Part shown: positions 17,022-25,527 of the stretch, piece by piece
Layout: the number at the start of each line of letters is the position of its first letter
How positions within the stretch are numbered: position 1 is the first letter of the stretch
Source: Curtobacterium caseinilyticum
Lineage (GTDB): Bacteria; Actinomycetota; Actinomycetes; Actinomycetales; Microbacteriaceae
DNA: 64,000 nt
Assembly (NCBI RefSeq): GCF_030363035.1
Contig: NZ_JAUCMN010000012.1
Location: forward strand, 33,503-97,502
Direction: 5' to 3'
Position numbers and translations under genes: made by a program
The notes under the pieces: model-generated
What the model saw: the letters and a program-made list of their open reading frames with translations, nothing else
Told to the model about the DNA's origin: nothing
Databases searched by the model: none

Positions 17022-17447
17022 ATGATCACCAAGAGCAAGATCCACGAGGTCGAGAACGCGACCGTCAAGGACCGCGACGGCGCATCGGTCGGCAAGGTCG
17101 CGCAGGTGTTCCCCTCCGCCGAGGACGGCAGCGCCGCCTACGTCAGTGTCGCGACCGGAGTGCTCGGGAATCACCACACGCTCGTCCCGGTCGAGGACGC
17201 CACGTTCGACGGCACCGACCTCCACGTCGGCTACTCGAAGAGCGCGATCAAGGACGCACCCTCTCCGGGAGCCGGGAACACCTTGACCGACACCGAGGCG
17301 AACGCCGTCCGCAAGCACTTCGGGTTGTCCCCGGCAGGCAAGGCGACCGGCGACATGGGCGACCCGCACGAGAACCTCGACCAGGCCGGTACCGGCCCTG
17401 CGGGCGCAGACGACACCGAGGGCGCGGGAGCGAGGCCGCCGGCCTGA
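17022..17447 (+). CDS. PRC-barrel domain protein
   Basis: 141 residues. The first 80 residues (ITKSKIHEVENATVKDRDG...VGKVAQVFPS...VSVATGVLGNHHTLVPVEDA) fit the PRC-barrel/DUF2171-like stress domain; the tail is Gly/Ala/Pro-rich and disordered. A TTG at 17010 in frame is possible but ATG 17022 is preferred. Members of this group are often stress-induced soluble proteins. Confidence 0.7.
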   Translation: MITKSKIHEVENATVKDRDGASVGKVAQVFPSAEDGSAAYVSVATGVLGNHHTLVPVEDATFDGTDLHVGYSKSAIKDAPSPGAGNTLTDTEANAVRKHFGLSPAGKATGDMGDPHENLDQAGTGPAGADDTEGAGARPPA

Positions 17448-17458
17448 GCCGCACCAGG

Positions 17459-17956
17459 ATGAGCGACGACCGAGACATGTTCGCGCCGGAGGTGCGTGGC
17501 ACCTTCTTCCGCGCGGTGGACCCGAGCTTCCGGGAATCCGCCATCGCAGGGTCACGGGCCGCAGGCCGGTACTCACGTGCTGACGAGCCCACGCTGTACC
17601 TCAGTTCGTCCGTCGAGGGCGTGGAGGCAGCACTTGTGGCGCATCCGGACACCCGCGCCACGGAGCCGGTGATCGTCGAGGTCGACGTGACGGCGCCCCG
17701 GATCGTCGACCTCCGCGACCCGGCGGCGGGCTTTGCAGCCGGGATCGACCTCGAAGATGCGACCGCCCCGTGGCAGCAGATCGTCGCCGACGGGGGTGTC
17801 CCGACCTCGTGGCTTGTCCGAGACCGCCTTGCCGCACTCGGCGCCGACGGACTGATCGACCCGTCGAGGAAACGTCCGGGGCTCTGGCACCTCGTGCTGT
17901 TCCGCTGGAACACCGACGACGCGCCGCAGGTCCACATCCGGACAGGGGCCGGCTGA
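17459..17956 (+). CDS. RES-domain-like protein
   Basis: 165 residues. TFFRAVDPSFRES, GRYSRADEPTLYLSSSVEGVEAAL and the closing RPGLWHLVLFRWN follow the order of the RES fold (Arg, Tyr/Ser-rich strand, Glu helix). RES proteins are often NAD-degrading toxins paired with a Xre-type antitoxin. No antitoxin gene flanks this one, so toxin function is doubtful. It starts 12 nt after the PRC-barrel gene. Confidence 0.6.
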   Translation: MSDDRDMFAPEVRGTFFRAVDPSFRESAIAGSRAAGRYSRADEPTLYLSSSVEGVEAALVAHPDTRATEPVIVEVDVTAPRIVDLRDPAAGFAAGIDLEDATAPWQQIVADGGVPTSWLVRDRLAALGADGLIDPSRKRPGLWHLVLFRWNTDDAPQVHIRTGAG

Positions 17957-18035
17957 GACCGTTGCCGGGTTCGACGACACGCAGGTGACACTGATACTTC
18001 GCCGTTCTCAACCGGGGGGCGCTAGCGTCGTCGGC

Positions 18036-18551
18036 ATGGACGGTGCGGTGGTGTTCCCGATGGCCCTCGAAGTCGGGGCGGCTGCTCTTGTCACTTGGCT
18101 GACGTGGCGGGCCGCCAACGGCTCCCTGCCTAGGAACAGCCTCGCCGGCGTCCGGACGTCGATCACGATGTCCAGCGAGGCGGCCTGGCAGATCGGCCAC
18201 CGTGCAGCGCTGCGCCCGACGATCATCTCAGGCCTCCTCGTGACGGCGTGGTGCGCGATCAGCATCGGAGTTCCAGCACTCCGCACACCTGCCGCCGTCC
18301 TCGTCGCCGCTGGTCTCCTCGTCGGCGGAGCACTCCTGTCCGTCCCGGCCGCCCACCGCGCCGTACGCCGAGCGTTGCCCGAGGCTGGAGGCGACGGCGC
18401 TCACGTTGATGGCTCCCCCACTACGCCGTCGGCATCGGGCATCACCGACGTCAACCCACGAGCAGTCCGCCGGTATCGCGAAGACCACCCGGGAACCACC
18501 ATCCTGCAGGCCGCGGAGGCCGTCGCCCGTCTCGAGCGGGAGGGACACTGA
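18036..18551 (+). CDS. SdpI-family membrane protein
   Basis: 171 residues. TM segments near 5-25, 70-90 and 95-115. The signature NSLAGVRTSITMSSEAAWQIGHRAA between TM1 and TM2 is typical of SdpI, the immunity protein against the SdpC toxin in Bacillus; most family members have unknown roles. The C-terminal 40 residues are soluble. TAGCGT lies 7 nt before the ATG (leaderless). No sdpC-like gene nearby. Confidence 0.8.
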   Translation: MDGAVVFPMALEVGAAALVTWLTWRAANGSLPRNSLAGVRTSITMSSEAAWQIGHRAALRPTIISGLLVTAWCAISIGVPALRTPAAVLVAAGLLVGGALLSVPAAHRAVRRALPEAGGDGAHVDGSPTTPSASGITDVNPRAVRRYREDHPGTTILQAAEAVARLEREGH

Positions 18552-18572
18552 CGACGCCGGTACTGTCGAACG

Positions 18573-19130
18573 ATGCTGTGCACGTGGGTGTCCCACCCCG
18601 AGGTGATCGTCGACCCAGCCGTCCGGATCCAGGACTGGGGCCTGTCGCCGGTCGGACGTGCCCGTGCAGCACGCGTCGCGGCGCTGTTCCCCCAGCCCCT
18701 CCGCATCGTCAGCAGCAGCGAGCGGAAGGCCCTGGACACCGCTGAGATCATCGCCGGGCAGTGGGCCTCGGAGTTCGAGGTCGCTGAGGACCTCGGCGAG
18801 ATGGACCGCAGTGCGACCGGCTACCTCGACCCGAGGGAGTTCGAACCGACCGTCGACGCGTTCTTCGCCGAACCGCAGCGGTCCGTCCGCGGCTGGGAAC
18901 GCGCGGTCGACGCCCAGAGCCGTGTCGAGCGCGCGGTCCGACGCATCGCGGCACAGACTCCCGAGCGGGGCATCGCGTTCGTCGCCCACGGCGGGGTCGG
19001 CGCGCTCCTGCTGGCGAGCCTCCGACGCGAGCGCGTCAGCCGAACACTCGATCAGCCCGCGATGGGCAGTTCGTTCACCTTCGACCCGCAGGACTGGACG
19101 GCGCTGTCGTCGTGGGAGCACGTCCGCTGA
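18573..19130 (+). CDS. Histidine phosphatase superfamily protein
   Basis: 185 residues. The catalytic motif is SHPEV near residue 7 in place of the common RHGE, a variant seen in part of this superfamily. SSSERKALDTAEIIA supplies the phosphate-binding arginine, and VAHGG the second histidine. Likely a small-molecule phosphatase or mutase-like enzyme. TACTGT lies 6 nt before the ATG. Confidence 0.8.
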   Translation: MLCTWVSHPEVIVDPAVRIQDWGLSPVGRARAARVAALFPQPLRIVSSSERKALDTAEIIAGQWASEFEVAEDLGEMDRSATGYLDPREFEPTVDAFFAEPQRSVRGWERAVDAQSRVERAVRRIAAQTPERGIAFVAHGGVGALLLASLRRERVSRTLDQPAMGSSFTFDPQDWTALSSWEHVR

Positions 19131-19230
19131 AGCGGCGCGTGGGTCGGCCAGCCCGGACCAGACACGGTTCATCCGCTCGACGGCAGTACCCTGACCTGCA
19201 GGGGAACACGGGGGACAGATCAGCGACGAC

Positions 19231-19544
19231 GTGCCGGAACGATCGACGGCATGGCAGCTGGGGTGGCTCGCGGTGTCCGGACCAGCCGTGATCGTCGTCA
19301 GCGTGGTCCTGTACATCCTGCTGCACGCTGCTCTCATGGGCTACGCCGCGGTGTTGCTGCAGCTCTGGGTCCTGCCGCCGTCGTCTTCGGCATCTGTGCC
19401 GTCGTCACCGGTACACACGACCGGAAGCGGCAGCGGCGGGACGCCACCGGCGGCGCCGTGATCGGCATCGTCGGAGCCGTCCTGAGCGCCGCCGAACTCG
19501 TCGGCTTCGGCTCCCTGGTCGCCCTCCTCAGCCAAGTGTCCTGA
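19231..19544 (+). pseudogene. Frameshifted small membrane protein
   Basis: From GTG 19231 the first frame encodes WQLGWLAVSGPAVIVVSVVLY and a second hydrophobic stretch up to LLQLW, then changes to Ser/Pro filler. Near 19365 another frame takes over with AAVVFGICAVVTGTHDRK and a third hydrophobic stretch, ending at the TGA before 19545. Joined, they give a continuous protein of about 100 residues with three or four membrane segments. A single indel or programmed shift near 19365, or a sequencing error, would explain the break. Confidence 0.6.
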
Positions 19545-19557
19545 CCGAGGGCACCCC

Positions 19558-19728
19558 GTGGACGACCAGCGCACCATCACCGAGATGAACAGCCCCCGGA
19601 AGGGGTTCCGGGTCACGGCCCGGACCGGGTTCATCGTCGCGGCGGGGATGTTCTTCCTTCCGCTCGTCCTCCCGCTGGTCGGCGCCGGCGTCCATGCCGT
19701 GGCGATCGTCTCCACGACGGCCGCGTGA
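19558..19728 (+). CDS. Small membrane protein (56 residues)
   Basis: GTG 19558, ending TGA 19726-19728. The N-terminal half is polar (ITEMNSPRKGFRVTART) and the second half is one hydrophobic segment (FIVAAGMFFLPLVLPLVGAG). Follows the frameshifted membrane gene by 13 nt. Its last codons fall within the first copy of the 62-bp tandem duplication. Unknown function. Confidence 0.5.
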   Translation: MDDQRTITEMNSPRKGFRVTARTGFIVAAGMFFLPLVLPLVGAGVHAVAIVSTTAA

Positions 19729-19834
19729 GCCGTGCTGGTGTCCGCGTCGTCGTTCGCGGCGATGACGGCCACTCCACGACGGCCGCGTGAGCCGTGCTGG
19801 TGTCCGCGTCGTCGTTCGCGGCGATGACGGCCAC
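19711..19834. repeat. Perfect 62-bp tandem duplication
   Basis: Copies at 19711-19772 and 19773-19834 are identical. Because 62 is not a multiple of three, any reading frame that spans both is shifted. The first copy contains the end of the small membrane gene at 19558. Confidence 0.9.
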
Positions 19835-19856
19835 GAAGCCGGGCGGCCACCCGTAG

Positions 19857-20138
19857 GTGCACCAACTCTGGGCCGTCCCCGTCGCGATCATCGCGATGGC
19901 CCCCGGCGCCGCGATCGCACTCATGCTGTCCGGGTGGCTCGCATCGACGGTCCAGCACGCAACCAGGCGACGGGCGCATGCCGTCGCGGTTGCGGGATGC
20001 GCGCCTCCAGATCCGGATTGGAGGCGCGGCGGCGGTCCGTCCCGCCGCACGCGTTGCCGCGCGTCGCCCTGGTACAGGGCGACGATCAGTCCCAGGGACC
20101 GTCCGCGGTTCCGAGGTGCTCCGCACCCAGCGGCGTGA
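19857..20138 (+). CDS. Possible small membrane protein, weak
   Basis: GTG 19857 opens a frame with one clear hydrophobic segment (LWAVPVAIIAMAPGAAIALML) and a basic tail. The later part reads through the hairpin at 20001-20027 and into the 3' end of the TetR gene on the other strand, so the true product, if any, is probably shorter. Listed because the N-terminal helix is convincing. Otherwise 19835-20085 has nothing I can support apart from the hairpin. Confidence 0.25.
   Translation: MHQLWAVPVAIIAMAPGAAIALMLSGWLASTVQHATRRRAHAVAVAGCAPPDPDWRRGGGPSRRTRCRASPWYRATISPRDRPRFRGAPHPAA
20001..20027. terminator. Hairpin before tetR 3' end
   Basis: GCGCCTCCA and TGGAGGCGC around GATCCGGAT. Lies between the plus-strand small genes and the convergent TetR gene. 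Confidence 0.5.
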
Positions 20139-20715
20139 TCGGCAGGGCCGCGAGGCTCGCGATCCCCACCTGCAGGAGCGCTGCGCGCGACGTCCCGACG
20201 CGCCCGACCGCACCCATCCCCTCGATGACCGCGCAGAAGTAGGTGCCGAGCGCCTCGGCGTCGGCATCGGCCTCGACCTCGCCGGCCGCCTGCGCTTCCA
20301 CGATGCAGGCCGTGTAGCCCGCACGGATGGTGTCGAACGCCTCGGTCACGGTGGCGGCCACCTCGAGATCACGAGCCGACAGCTCCACCGCCGCGCGGAG
20401 CAGCAGCGACGGCGGGCCCTGCGCTGCCCCGTGCTCGACCGCCGCCGACACCAGCTGCGTCCGGATCCGCGCGATCGGGTGCTCCGAGCTCCGCAGGACG
20501 GCCTGCACGACCTCGACGGCCTCGGCGGTGTCGCTGAGGAACGCGCGCATGAAGAGTTCCTTCTTGCCGCCGAACGTGTTGTAGAGGCTCTGTCGGCCGA
20601 GCCCGGTCGCCGCGAGGAGGTCGTCAAGGGACGTGCCGTCGAACCCGGACTCCGCGAACGTCCGTCGGGCGCGCTCGACCACGTCGGCCTCGTCGAACTT
20701 GCGCGGTCGGGGCAT
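20086..20715 (-). CDS. TetR-family repressor
   Basis: 209 residues. HTH at about 10-55 (RARRTFAESGFDGTSLDDLLAATGLGRQSLYNTFGGKKELF). The C-terminal domain resembles the TetR_C group of QacR/YcdC-like regulators. Divergent from an SDR gene with a perfect 16-bp palindrome between them, so it most likely represses itself and the dehydrogenase, released by a small hydrophobic ligand. Confidence 0.88.
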   Translation of the reverse strand: MPRPRKFDEADVVERARRTFAESGFDGTSLDDLLAATGLGRQSLYNTFGGKKELFMRAFLSDTAEAVEVVQAVLRSSEHPIARIRTQLVSAAVEHGAAQGPPSLLLRAAVELSARDLEVAATVTEAFDTIRAGYTACIVEAQAAGEVEADADAEALGTYFCAVIEGMGAVGRVGTSRAALLQVGIASLAALPITPLGAEHLGTADGPWD

Positions 20716-20737
20716 GCGAACTCCTCGGAAGTCGTTG

Positions 20738-20753
20738 TTGACTGATCAGTCAA
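20738..20753. promoter_or_regulatory. TetR operator over SDR promoter
   Basis: TTGACTGATCAGTCAA is a perfect 16-bp palindrome whose first six bases are a good -35, followed after 18 bp by TACCGT (20762-20767) as -10 for the SDR gene. A further half-site AGTCAACAAC at 20780-20789 mirrors GTTGTTGACT at 20735-20744. Confidence 0.7.
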
Positions 20754-20807
20754 GCGCGAAGTACCGTTCTGGACCAAGTAGTCAACAACAATCACCAGGA
20801 GGGCATC

Positions 20808-21554
20808 GTGGCTGGAACACTGCAGGACAAGACCGCACTCGTCACCGGCGGGACGTCGGGCATCGGACTCGCGGTCGTGCGCCGCTTCGTCGCCGAGGGG
20901 GCACACGTCTTCGTCACCGGTCGGCGGCAGGAGGCGCTCGACGCCCTGCGCGACGAGCTCGGCGACGCGGTCACACCGATCCGCGCCGACGCCGCACGAT
21001 CGGAGGACATCGCGACCGTCTTCGCCGCGGTCGCCGAGCGAGGGCGCGGACTGGACGCCGTGCACGCCAACGCCGGCGGCGGGGAGTTCAGGGCCCTCGA
21101 CGCCGTCACGGCCGAGGACTTCGAGGCGACGTTCGGCACCAACGTCCGCGGGACCACCCTCACCGTGCAGGGCGCACTGCCGTTCCTGCACGAGGGATCC
21201 GCCGTCGTCGTCACCGGGTCCACGGCGGCGTCCGGCACCGAGCCGTCGTTCGGTCTGTACGGGGCGTCGAAGGCCGCGATCGCTGCCCTCACTCGCACGT
21301 GGGCGGCCGAACTCGCGCCGCGCGGCGTCCGGATCAACACGGTCGTCCCCGGACCGACGGAGACGCCCGGCCTCGCGGGCCTCGCCCCGGGCAGCCCGGA
21401 GGCGATGCTCCAGCAGATGGCGAGCGGGATGCCGTTCGGTCGGCTCCTCCGTCCCGAGGAGGTCGCCGCCACGGTGCTGTTCCTCGTGTCCGACCAGAGC
21501 TCGGGGATGACCGGCAGCGAGCTCCTCGTCGACGGCGGGAGCAGCATCGCCTGA
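20808..21554 (+). CDS. Short-chain dehydrogenase/reductase
   Basis: 248 residues, classical SDR. Cofactor motif TGGTSGIG (13-20), NAG (88-90), catalytic Tyr151 and Lys155 in YGASK. Arg at the end of beta2 (TGRR) suggests NADP preference. GTG start preceded by AGGAGG. Substrate unknown; regulation by the divergent TetR suggests it processes the inducing ligand. Confidence 0.9.
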   Translation: MAGTLQDKTALVTGGTSGIGLAVVRRFVAEGAHVFVTGRRQEALDALRDELGDAVTPIRADAARSEDIATVFAAVAERGRGLDAVHANAGGGEFRALDAVTAEDFEATFGTNVRGTTLTVQGALPFLHEGSAVVVTGSTAASGTEPSFGLYGASKAAIAALTRTWAAELAPRGVRINTVVPGPTETPGLAGLAPGSPEAMLQQMASGMPFGRLLRPEEVAATVLFLVSDQSSGMTGSELLVDGGSSIA

Positions 21555-21591
21555 GCTGGCCCGGTCGCCCGCCCCTGCCCCCGCCGCCTGC

Positions 21592-21990
21592 TCACTCGGC
21601 TCTCGGGCTGACCAGCTCGTCGGCGGTCGGCGTGCTGAACAGGTTGACGACGTTGCCGTCCGGATCGCGGACCAGCGCGGAGCGGTTGCCCCACGCCATC
21701 GTCGTCGGTTCGAGGACGACGGCATCGCTCGTCAGACCGAGCGCGGCGAACGCACCGTCGACGTCAGCGACCTCGAACTCGATGAACACCGAGCGGTTCG
21801 TCGCCGGGACGAGCGCGCCGCCGAGCATCGCCACGGTCGCCGTGCTGGCGATCGCGAGGTTCGCGCCGGGGCCGCTGAACCGTGCGAAGACCGGGGCGGG
21901 ACGCTCGGCCTGCTGGCCCGTGACCCGCTCGTAGAAGGCGACGAGACCGTCGAGGTCATCGGTGACGATGCGGATGGATGCGAAGGACAC
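21592..21990 (-). CDS. VOC (glyoxalase/bleomycin-resistance fold) protein
   Basis: 132 residues, single VOC domain of two beta-alpha-beta-beta-beta units (SIRIVTDDLDGLVAFYERVTG ... ALVRDPDGNVVNLFS). These bind a metal or a small ligand such as antibiotics. Downstream of the WYL regulator on the same strand (100-bp gap), the usual pairing of a sensor-regulator with a VOC protein. Confidence 0.82.
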   Translation of the reverse strand: MSFASIRIVTDDLDGLVAFYERVTGQQAERPAPVFARFSGPGANLAIASTATVAMLGGALVPATNRSVFIEFEVADVDGAFAALGLTSDAVVLEPTTMAWGNRSALVRDPDGNVVNLFSTPTADELVSPRAE

Positions 21991-22090
21991 GGGGGCTCCT
22001 GCGGTGACGCTGACGGGATGGAAGCCCCCAGTGTGGTCGGGGGTCGCGACACCGTCCTGTCGGTGTTTCGCGGAAGCGCTCGGATGCGTG

Positions 22091-22786
22091 TCAGTCGTCG
22101 ACGACGGACCGGAGTCGCCCGTACTGGATCGCCAGGTCCTCGGCGCGGAGCGCGCGCGCCGGAGGCCGTTCGTCCGTCACGGTGACCGAGAGCATCCGAT
22201 CACCTCGGAACGCCCGCACGCCTGCTCGGAGTCGGCACCAGGCGACGAGGTACCACTGCCCGTCCTTCTCGATCGACCCGAGCGGCTCGACGTCCCGCGT
22301 CGACTCCGCACCGCCGGCGTCCTGGTAGCGCAGCTGCACGACACGGTCCGCACGGAGCGCCTCGGCGAACTCGAGTGGCACGACCGGGGTCTCGTCGCCC
22401 TCCAGGAAGTGCACTCGCGACGCGAAGGCGTTCGCGCGGGCAGCATCACCGTCCGGCATGACCGCGAGCATCTTCCGGGCGGCGGTCCGAGCGGACTGCC
22501 GGAACGGACTGTGCCGGAGCGATCCGAGCCCGATCAACACCGCGAGCGCCTCGTCCGGCGTGAACCCGGCTGGGCCGAGCGTCGCCGATGCGTCGATGAC
22601 GTACCCGCCGGTCCGCCCGGGCTCCGCCCAGATCGGCACCCCGGACTGTTGCAGTGCGGCGAGGTCCCGCTCGATGGTCCGCACCGACACCTCGAAGCGT
22701 TCCGCGAGACGACGGGCACTCCGGGGACGCGGTGACACGGCCCGGAGTTCCTCCACGAGGCCGTAGAGACGATCGGTCCGGTTCAC
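22091..22786 (-). CDS. WYL-domain HTH regulator (YafY type)
   Basis: 231 residues from GTG 22786, with GATGAT 6 nt upstream; a GTG at 22804 in frame is the alternative. N-terminal HTH_11 (RSARRLAERFEVSVRTIERDLAALQ), then a WYL domain with GQWYLVAWCRLR and the FRGDRM strand. WYL domains bind ligands such as nucleotides and regulate stress or defence genes. Likely controls the adjacent VOC gene. Confidence 0.85.
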   Translation of the reverse strand: MNRTDRLYGLVEELRAVSPRPRSARRLAERFEVSVRTIERDLAALQQSGVPIWAEPGRTGGYVIDASATLGPAGFTPDEALAVLIGLGSLRHSPFRQSARTAARKMLAVMPDGDAARANAFASRVHFLEGDETPVVPLEFAEALRADRVVQLRYQDAGGAESTRDVEPLGSIEKDGQWYLVAWCRLRAGVRAFRGDRMLSVTVTDERPPARALRAEDLAIQYGRLRSVVDD

Positions 22787-22875
22787 CGACCCATCATCCG
22801 ACACGTCGAGGCTTCGGTACCGTGCGTGCGTCGCTCAGCTGCTTCCATCGCGTCGCACTGCCGGTCGGGGTGCGA

Positions 22876-23016
22876 CTAGCTCTGCTTCCAGCCGAACTGC
22901 GCGCCGATGACGATGATGGCCACAGCCACGATCGGAGTGGTGATCCACACAGCCCACTTGAAGATCCGTCGGCCGCGTTCACTGTCGGGCAGCCACTTGC
23001 CGTCGTCGGTCCTCAT
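22876..23016 (-). CDS. Small membrane protein (46 residues)
   Basis: MRTDDGKWLPDSERGRRIFK followed by a single hydrophobic helix of Val/Ala/Ile and ending FGWKQS. The ATG at 23016 is favoured because TAGCGT lies 7 nt upstream; ATG 23022 is the alternative. Divergent from the XRE gene. Function unknown. Confidence 0.55.
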   Translation of the reverse strand: MRTDDGKWLPDSERGRRIFKWAVWITTPIVAVAIIVIGAQFGWKQS

Positions 23017-23221
23017 GGTCATGACGCTACGCGAGACAGACTCGTCCTGATCCACGGAGCGGTCGCCGAGCAGGAGCGCGACTCGTCCGCTCACCCATCG
23101 GCTGTCGAGAGGCTGCTCGGACTGCAGCCCGGTGGGATGGACCGCGTTGTCGGGTAGACGTCGCCTAGCTGTCGGGCCGCTGTCGTGCGTCCGGGGAGCG
23201 GTTGCTCCTACTGTGGCAAAC

Positions 23222-24004
23222 ATGAGCCAGACGCGAATCGTCGAACTTCGGACGCAGCGAGGGTGGACTCAGCAACGATTGGCGGAAGCCAGCGGAGTGA
23301 CCATCCGAACTCTTCAACGCCTCGAAGCAGGCAACGACGTCAGCCTCGACACACTGTCTCGTCTGGGGCAGGCGCTCGGAGTGCCCGTGCGGGATCTGTT
23401 CGTCCATGCCCCGGAAACCGACTTCGGCAGAACGGCTTCCGCGGTGAGTCGGGATGAGGTACGCCGCTTTTCTACGGCAGCGCGGGGCGCGTGGCGCTCC
23501 ATCGCTCGCGGCGTGGCATTGTTCGTCGTTTCCCCCATCCCGGTCGTCCTGCTCATCGCCGGAGCAGACGAGGGCGTCATCCCCGCGAGCGCGGAAGTCG
23601 CGATCGCAGCTGGTCTCGGTCTGCTCCTGCTGGTCACCGCAGTCGGCGCGCTCCAGCTACTGCAGGCGTCAACCGCCCTGGCACCGTTCCGGTTCGTCCG
23701 ACAGAAGCAGGTGCCTGCCGGAGGCGACGCAGCAGGCTGGGCGGAGCGCATCGCGAGAACGCAGCGTGAACACAGAGCGGTGACCGTCAGATTCGCAGTG
23801 GGGCTTTGGATCTCGTCACCCCTGCCACTCATCATCGTGGCCTTGTCTGACCCCTCGACCTTCCCTGGGATCTGGACGGCTGCCGCGACGACCTTCCTTC
23901 TCGTCATCATCGCCTGTGGCGTTTTCGCCGTACTTCGAACCGCATGGCCCTCGTACGTCGCCGGGAAACTGACGACCGGCGTCGAAGGCGACACCGTCCG
24001 GTAG
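23222..24004 (+). CDS. XRE-family HTH fused to a membrane domain
   Basis: 260 residues. HTH_3 at 4-58 (LRTQRGWTQQRLAEASGVTIRTLQRLEAGNDVSLDTLSRLGQAL), then four hydrophobic segments (about 95-115, 120-140, 190-210, 215-235). Membrane-bound XRE proteins may sense envelope signals. TACTGT lies 7 nt before the ATG. Base composition is visibly lower in GC than flanking genes, along with the next gene, hinting at transfer. Confidence 0.8.
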   Translation: MSQTRIVELRTQRGWTQQRLAEASGVTIRTLQRLEAGNDVSLDTLSRLGQALGVPVRDLFVHAPETDFGRTASAVSRDEVRRFSTAARGAWRSIARGVALFVVSPIPVVLLIAGADEGVIPASAEVAIAAGLGLLLLVTAVGALQLLQASTALAPFRFVRQKQVPAGGDAAGWAERIARTQREHRAVTVRFAVGLWISSPLPLIIVALSDPSTFPGIWTAAATTFLLVIIACGVFAVLRTAWPSYVAGKLTTGVEGDTVR

Positions 24005-24171
24005 CCGATCGGCCATCGAGACGGCCGATTGCCCGCGCCAGCCGCGTCGTCGCCGAAGACCGCCCTCGCTTGGGAGTCCATCGATTCGCCTCTCCGACGA
24101 TCGGTCAGGAAAGGGTGGCGCACCTCGATCGCGGGGTAGCTGCGAACCCTTCATCACGCAAGGATCGATAG

Positions 24172-24678
24172 GTGTCACCCACGAAGCTCCGCTTGGCCGC
24201 CACCCTTGCCGCCACGCTGCTCGGAGCACTGCTGCTCTCTGGCTGCACCGGTGGCGATGGCGACGATGCCGCTTCCGAGGACTACGCCGCGTGGATGAGT
24301 CAGAGCTCCGCGCAGCTGAAGAGCATCAGCACGGGGAATGAAGGCGGAGCCGGCGGCCGTCTCACAGTCGAGGACGGCGGTGAGAAAGCCCAAGCGAAGG
24401 TGTTCCTTGAGTACGACTTTGCCGGCCCGTACGACGTCGTCGCAGCTTGCCGCTCGTCGAAGCCCGTGCACCTCGTCACCAGCGGCTTCACCACGAGCGG
24501 GGGCGCATCGGACGTACAGAGCGTCTTGGCGAGGGCCGACATCGCCTGTGGGGGCACGTCTCGTATCCACATCGATGTTCCAGAAGATCAATCCGGCATC
24601 GCGCTCGACGCTTCAACGCTTGATCGTTCCGGGCAGGCCCTGTTCAACACCCACATCGTCGCGCGCCAGGAGGGGTAG
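24172..24678 (+). CDS. Lipoprotein of unknown function
   Basis: 168 residues. Signal peptide with lipobox LSGC (Cys about 24), acidic Gly/Asp linker, then a domain with two Cys residues (AACRSS, IACGG) that could pair. Resembles actinobacterial DUF6023/DUF-type sensor-lipoproteins only in layout, not in a motif I can name. GTG start preceded by AAGGA. Downstream of the XRE gene. Confidence 0.65.
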   Translation: MSPTKLRLAATLAATLLGALLLSGCTGGDGDDAASEDYAAWMSQSSAQLKSISTGNEGGAGGRLTVEDGGEKAQAKVFLEYDFAGPYDVVAACRSSKPVHLVTSGFTTSGGASDVQSVLARADIACGGTSRIHIDVPEDQSGIALDASTLDRSGQALFNTHIVARQEG

Positions 24679-24707
24679 AAGTACCGGGCGTCCCGGTAGC
24701 CGATCGG

Positions 24708-25487
24708 CTACCGGTCGATGCGTGCGAGCCAGTCGCGGATCAGGGCGGCGGTGATCCCAGGTTGCTCGAGGTGCACGTTGTGTCCAGCACCGTCGAGGAC
24801 GACAAAGCTCCCTCGCGGGTAGTGGTCCCGGAGCGCGAGCCCGTCCTCGTAGCCGACGACGTCGTCCTGCCGACCGAACAGGTGCAGCGCCGGCGCGGTG
24901 AACGGTTCCGGGTGGCGCTCCTCCGGCACGGCATTCAACGCGTAGTCGGCGGCGATACGGTCCATCACAGCAGGGTCGGCGCCACGGAGGCCGGGCAGAA
25001 CGTACCGCTCGAACGCTGTGAACGCGGCGGCGTCCTGGACGACGCTGACTTCCTCGAACGCTTCTCGCGCGTCGCCGGCGGCTTCGAGGACGGACGGTTC
25101 GCTGTGCAGCACGGTGCGCTCGGGGACGGCGCGGTCTGCGTGTGCCGGATGCACGACACCCGCCAGGGTCGCCACGCCGAGGACGTGGTCTCGGCGTTCG
25201 TGGGCGACGTGTCGGGCGATCATGCCGCCGAAGGAGTTCCCGATGACGGCGAAGGGCTCGTCGCCGAGGTGGTCGTCGATCTCGGCGAGTACCTCGTCGG
25301 CCACGTCGACCGCGCTCTTCGCGGTCGCGGTCACCGCGGCGGCTTCAGCCCACGGCAGGTCGAGGAACACCAGCCGCCAAGGCAGACCCTGCACCGCGTC
25401 CGCCAGCGGCAGCATGATGCGGTGGTCCACTCCGAAGCCGTGAAGGGCGACAAGCGGACGACCAGAACCAAGAACTCGCGCGATCAC
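24708..25487 (-). CDS. Alpha/beta hydrolase
   Basis: 259 residues. HGFG oxyanion motif near 16-19, nucleophile elbow GNSFGG (about 83-88), acidic residue in GRQDDV and catalytic His in DGAGHNVHLEQP. GTG start has TAGGCT 6 nt upstream. Likely an esterase or C-C hydrolase; substrate not readable. Confidence 0.85.
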   Translation of the reverse strand: MIARVLGSGRPLVALHGFGVDHRIMLPLADAVQGLPWRLVFLDLPWAEAAAVTATAKSAVDVADEVLAEIDDHLGDEPFAVIGNSFGGMIARHVAHERRDHVLGVATLAGVVHPAHADRAVPERTVLHSEPSVLEAAGDAREAFEEVSVVQDAAAFTAFERYVLPGLRGADPAVMDRIAADYALNAVPEERHPEPFTAPALHLFGRQDDVVGYEDGLALRDHYPRGSFVVLDGAGHNVHLEQPGITAALIRDWLARIDR

Positions 25488-25527
25488 CCAGCAAGCCTAC
25501 GAGTAGCCCGCACCGACAGTTGATCGG

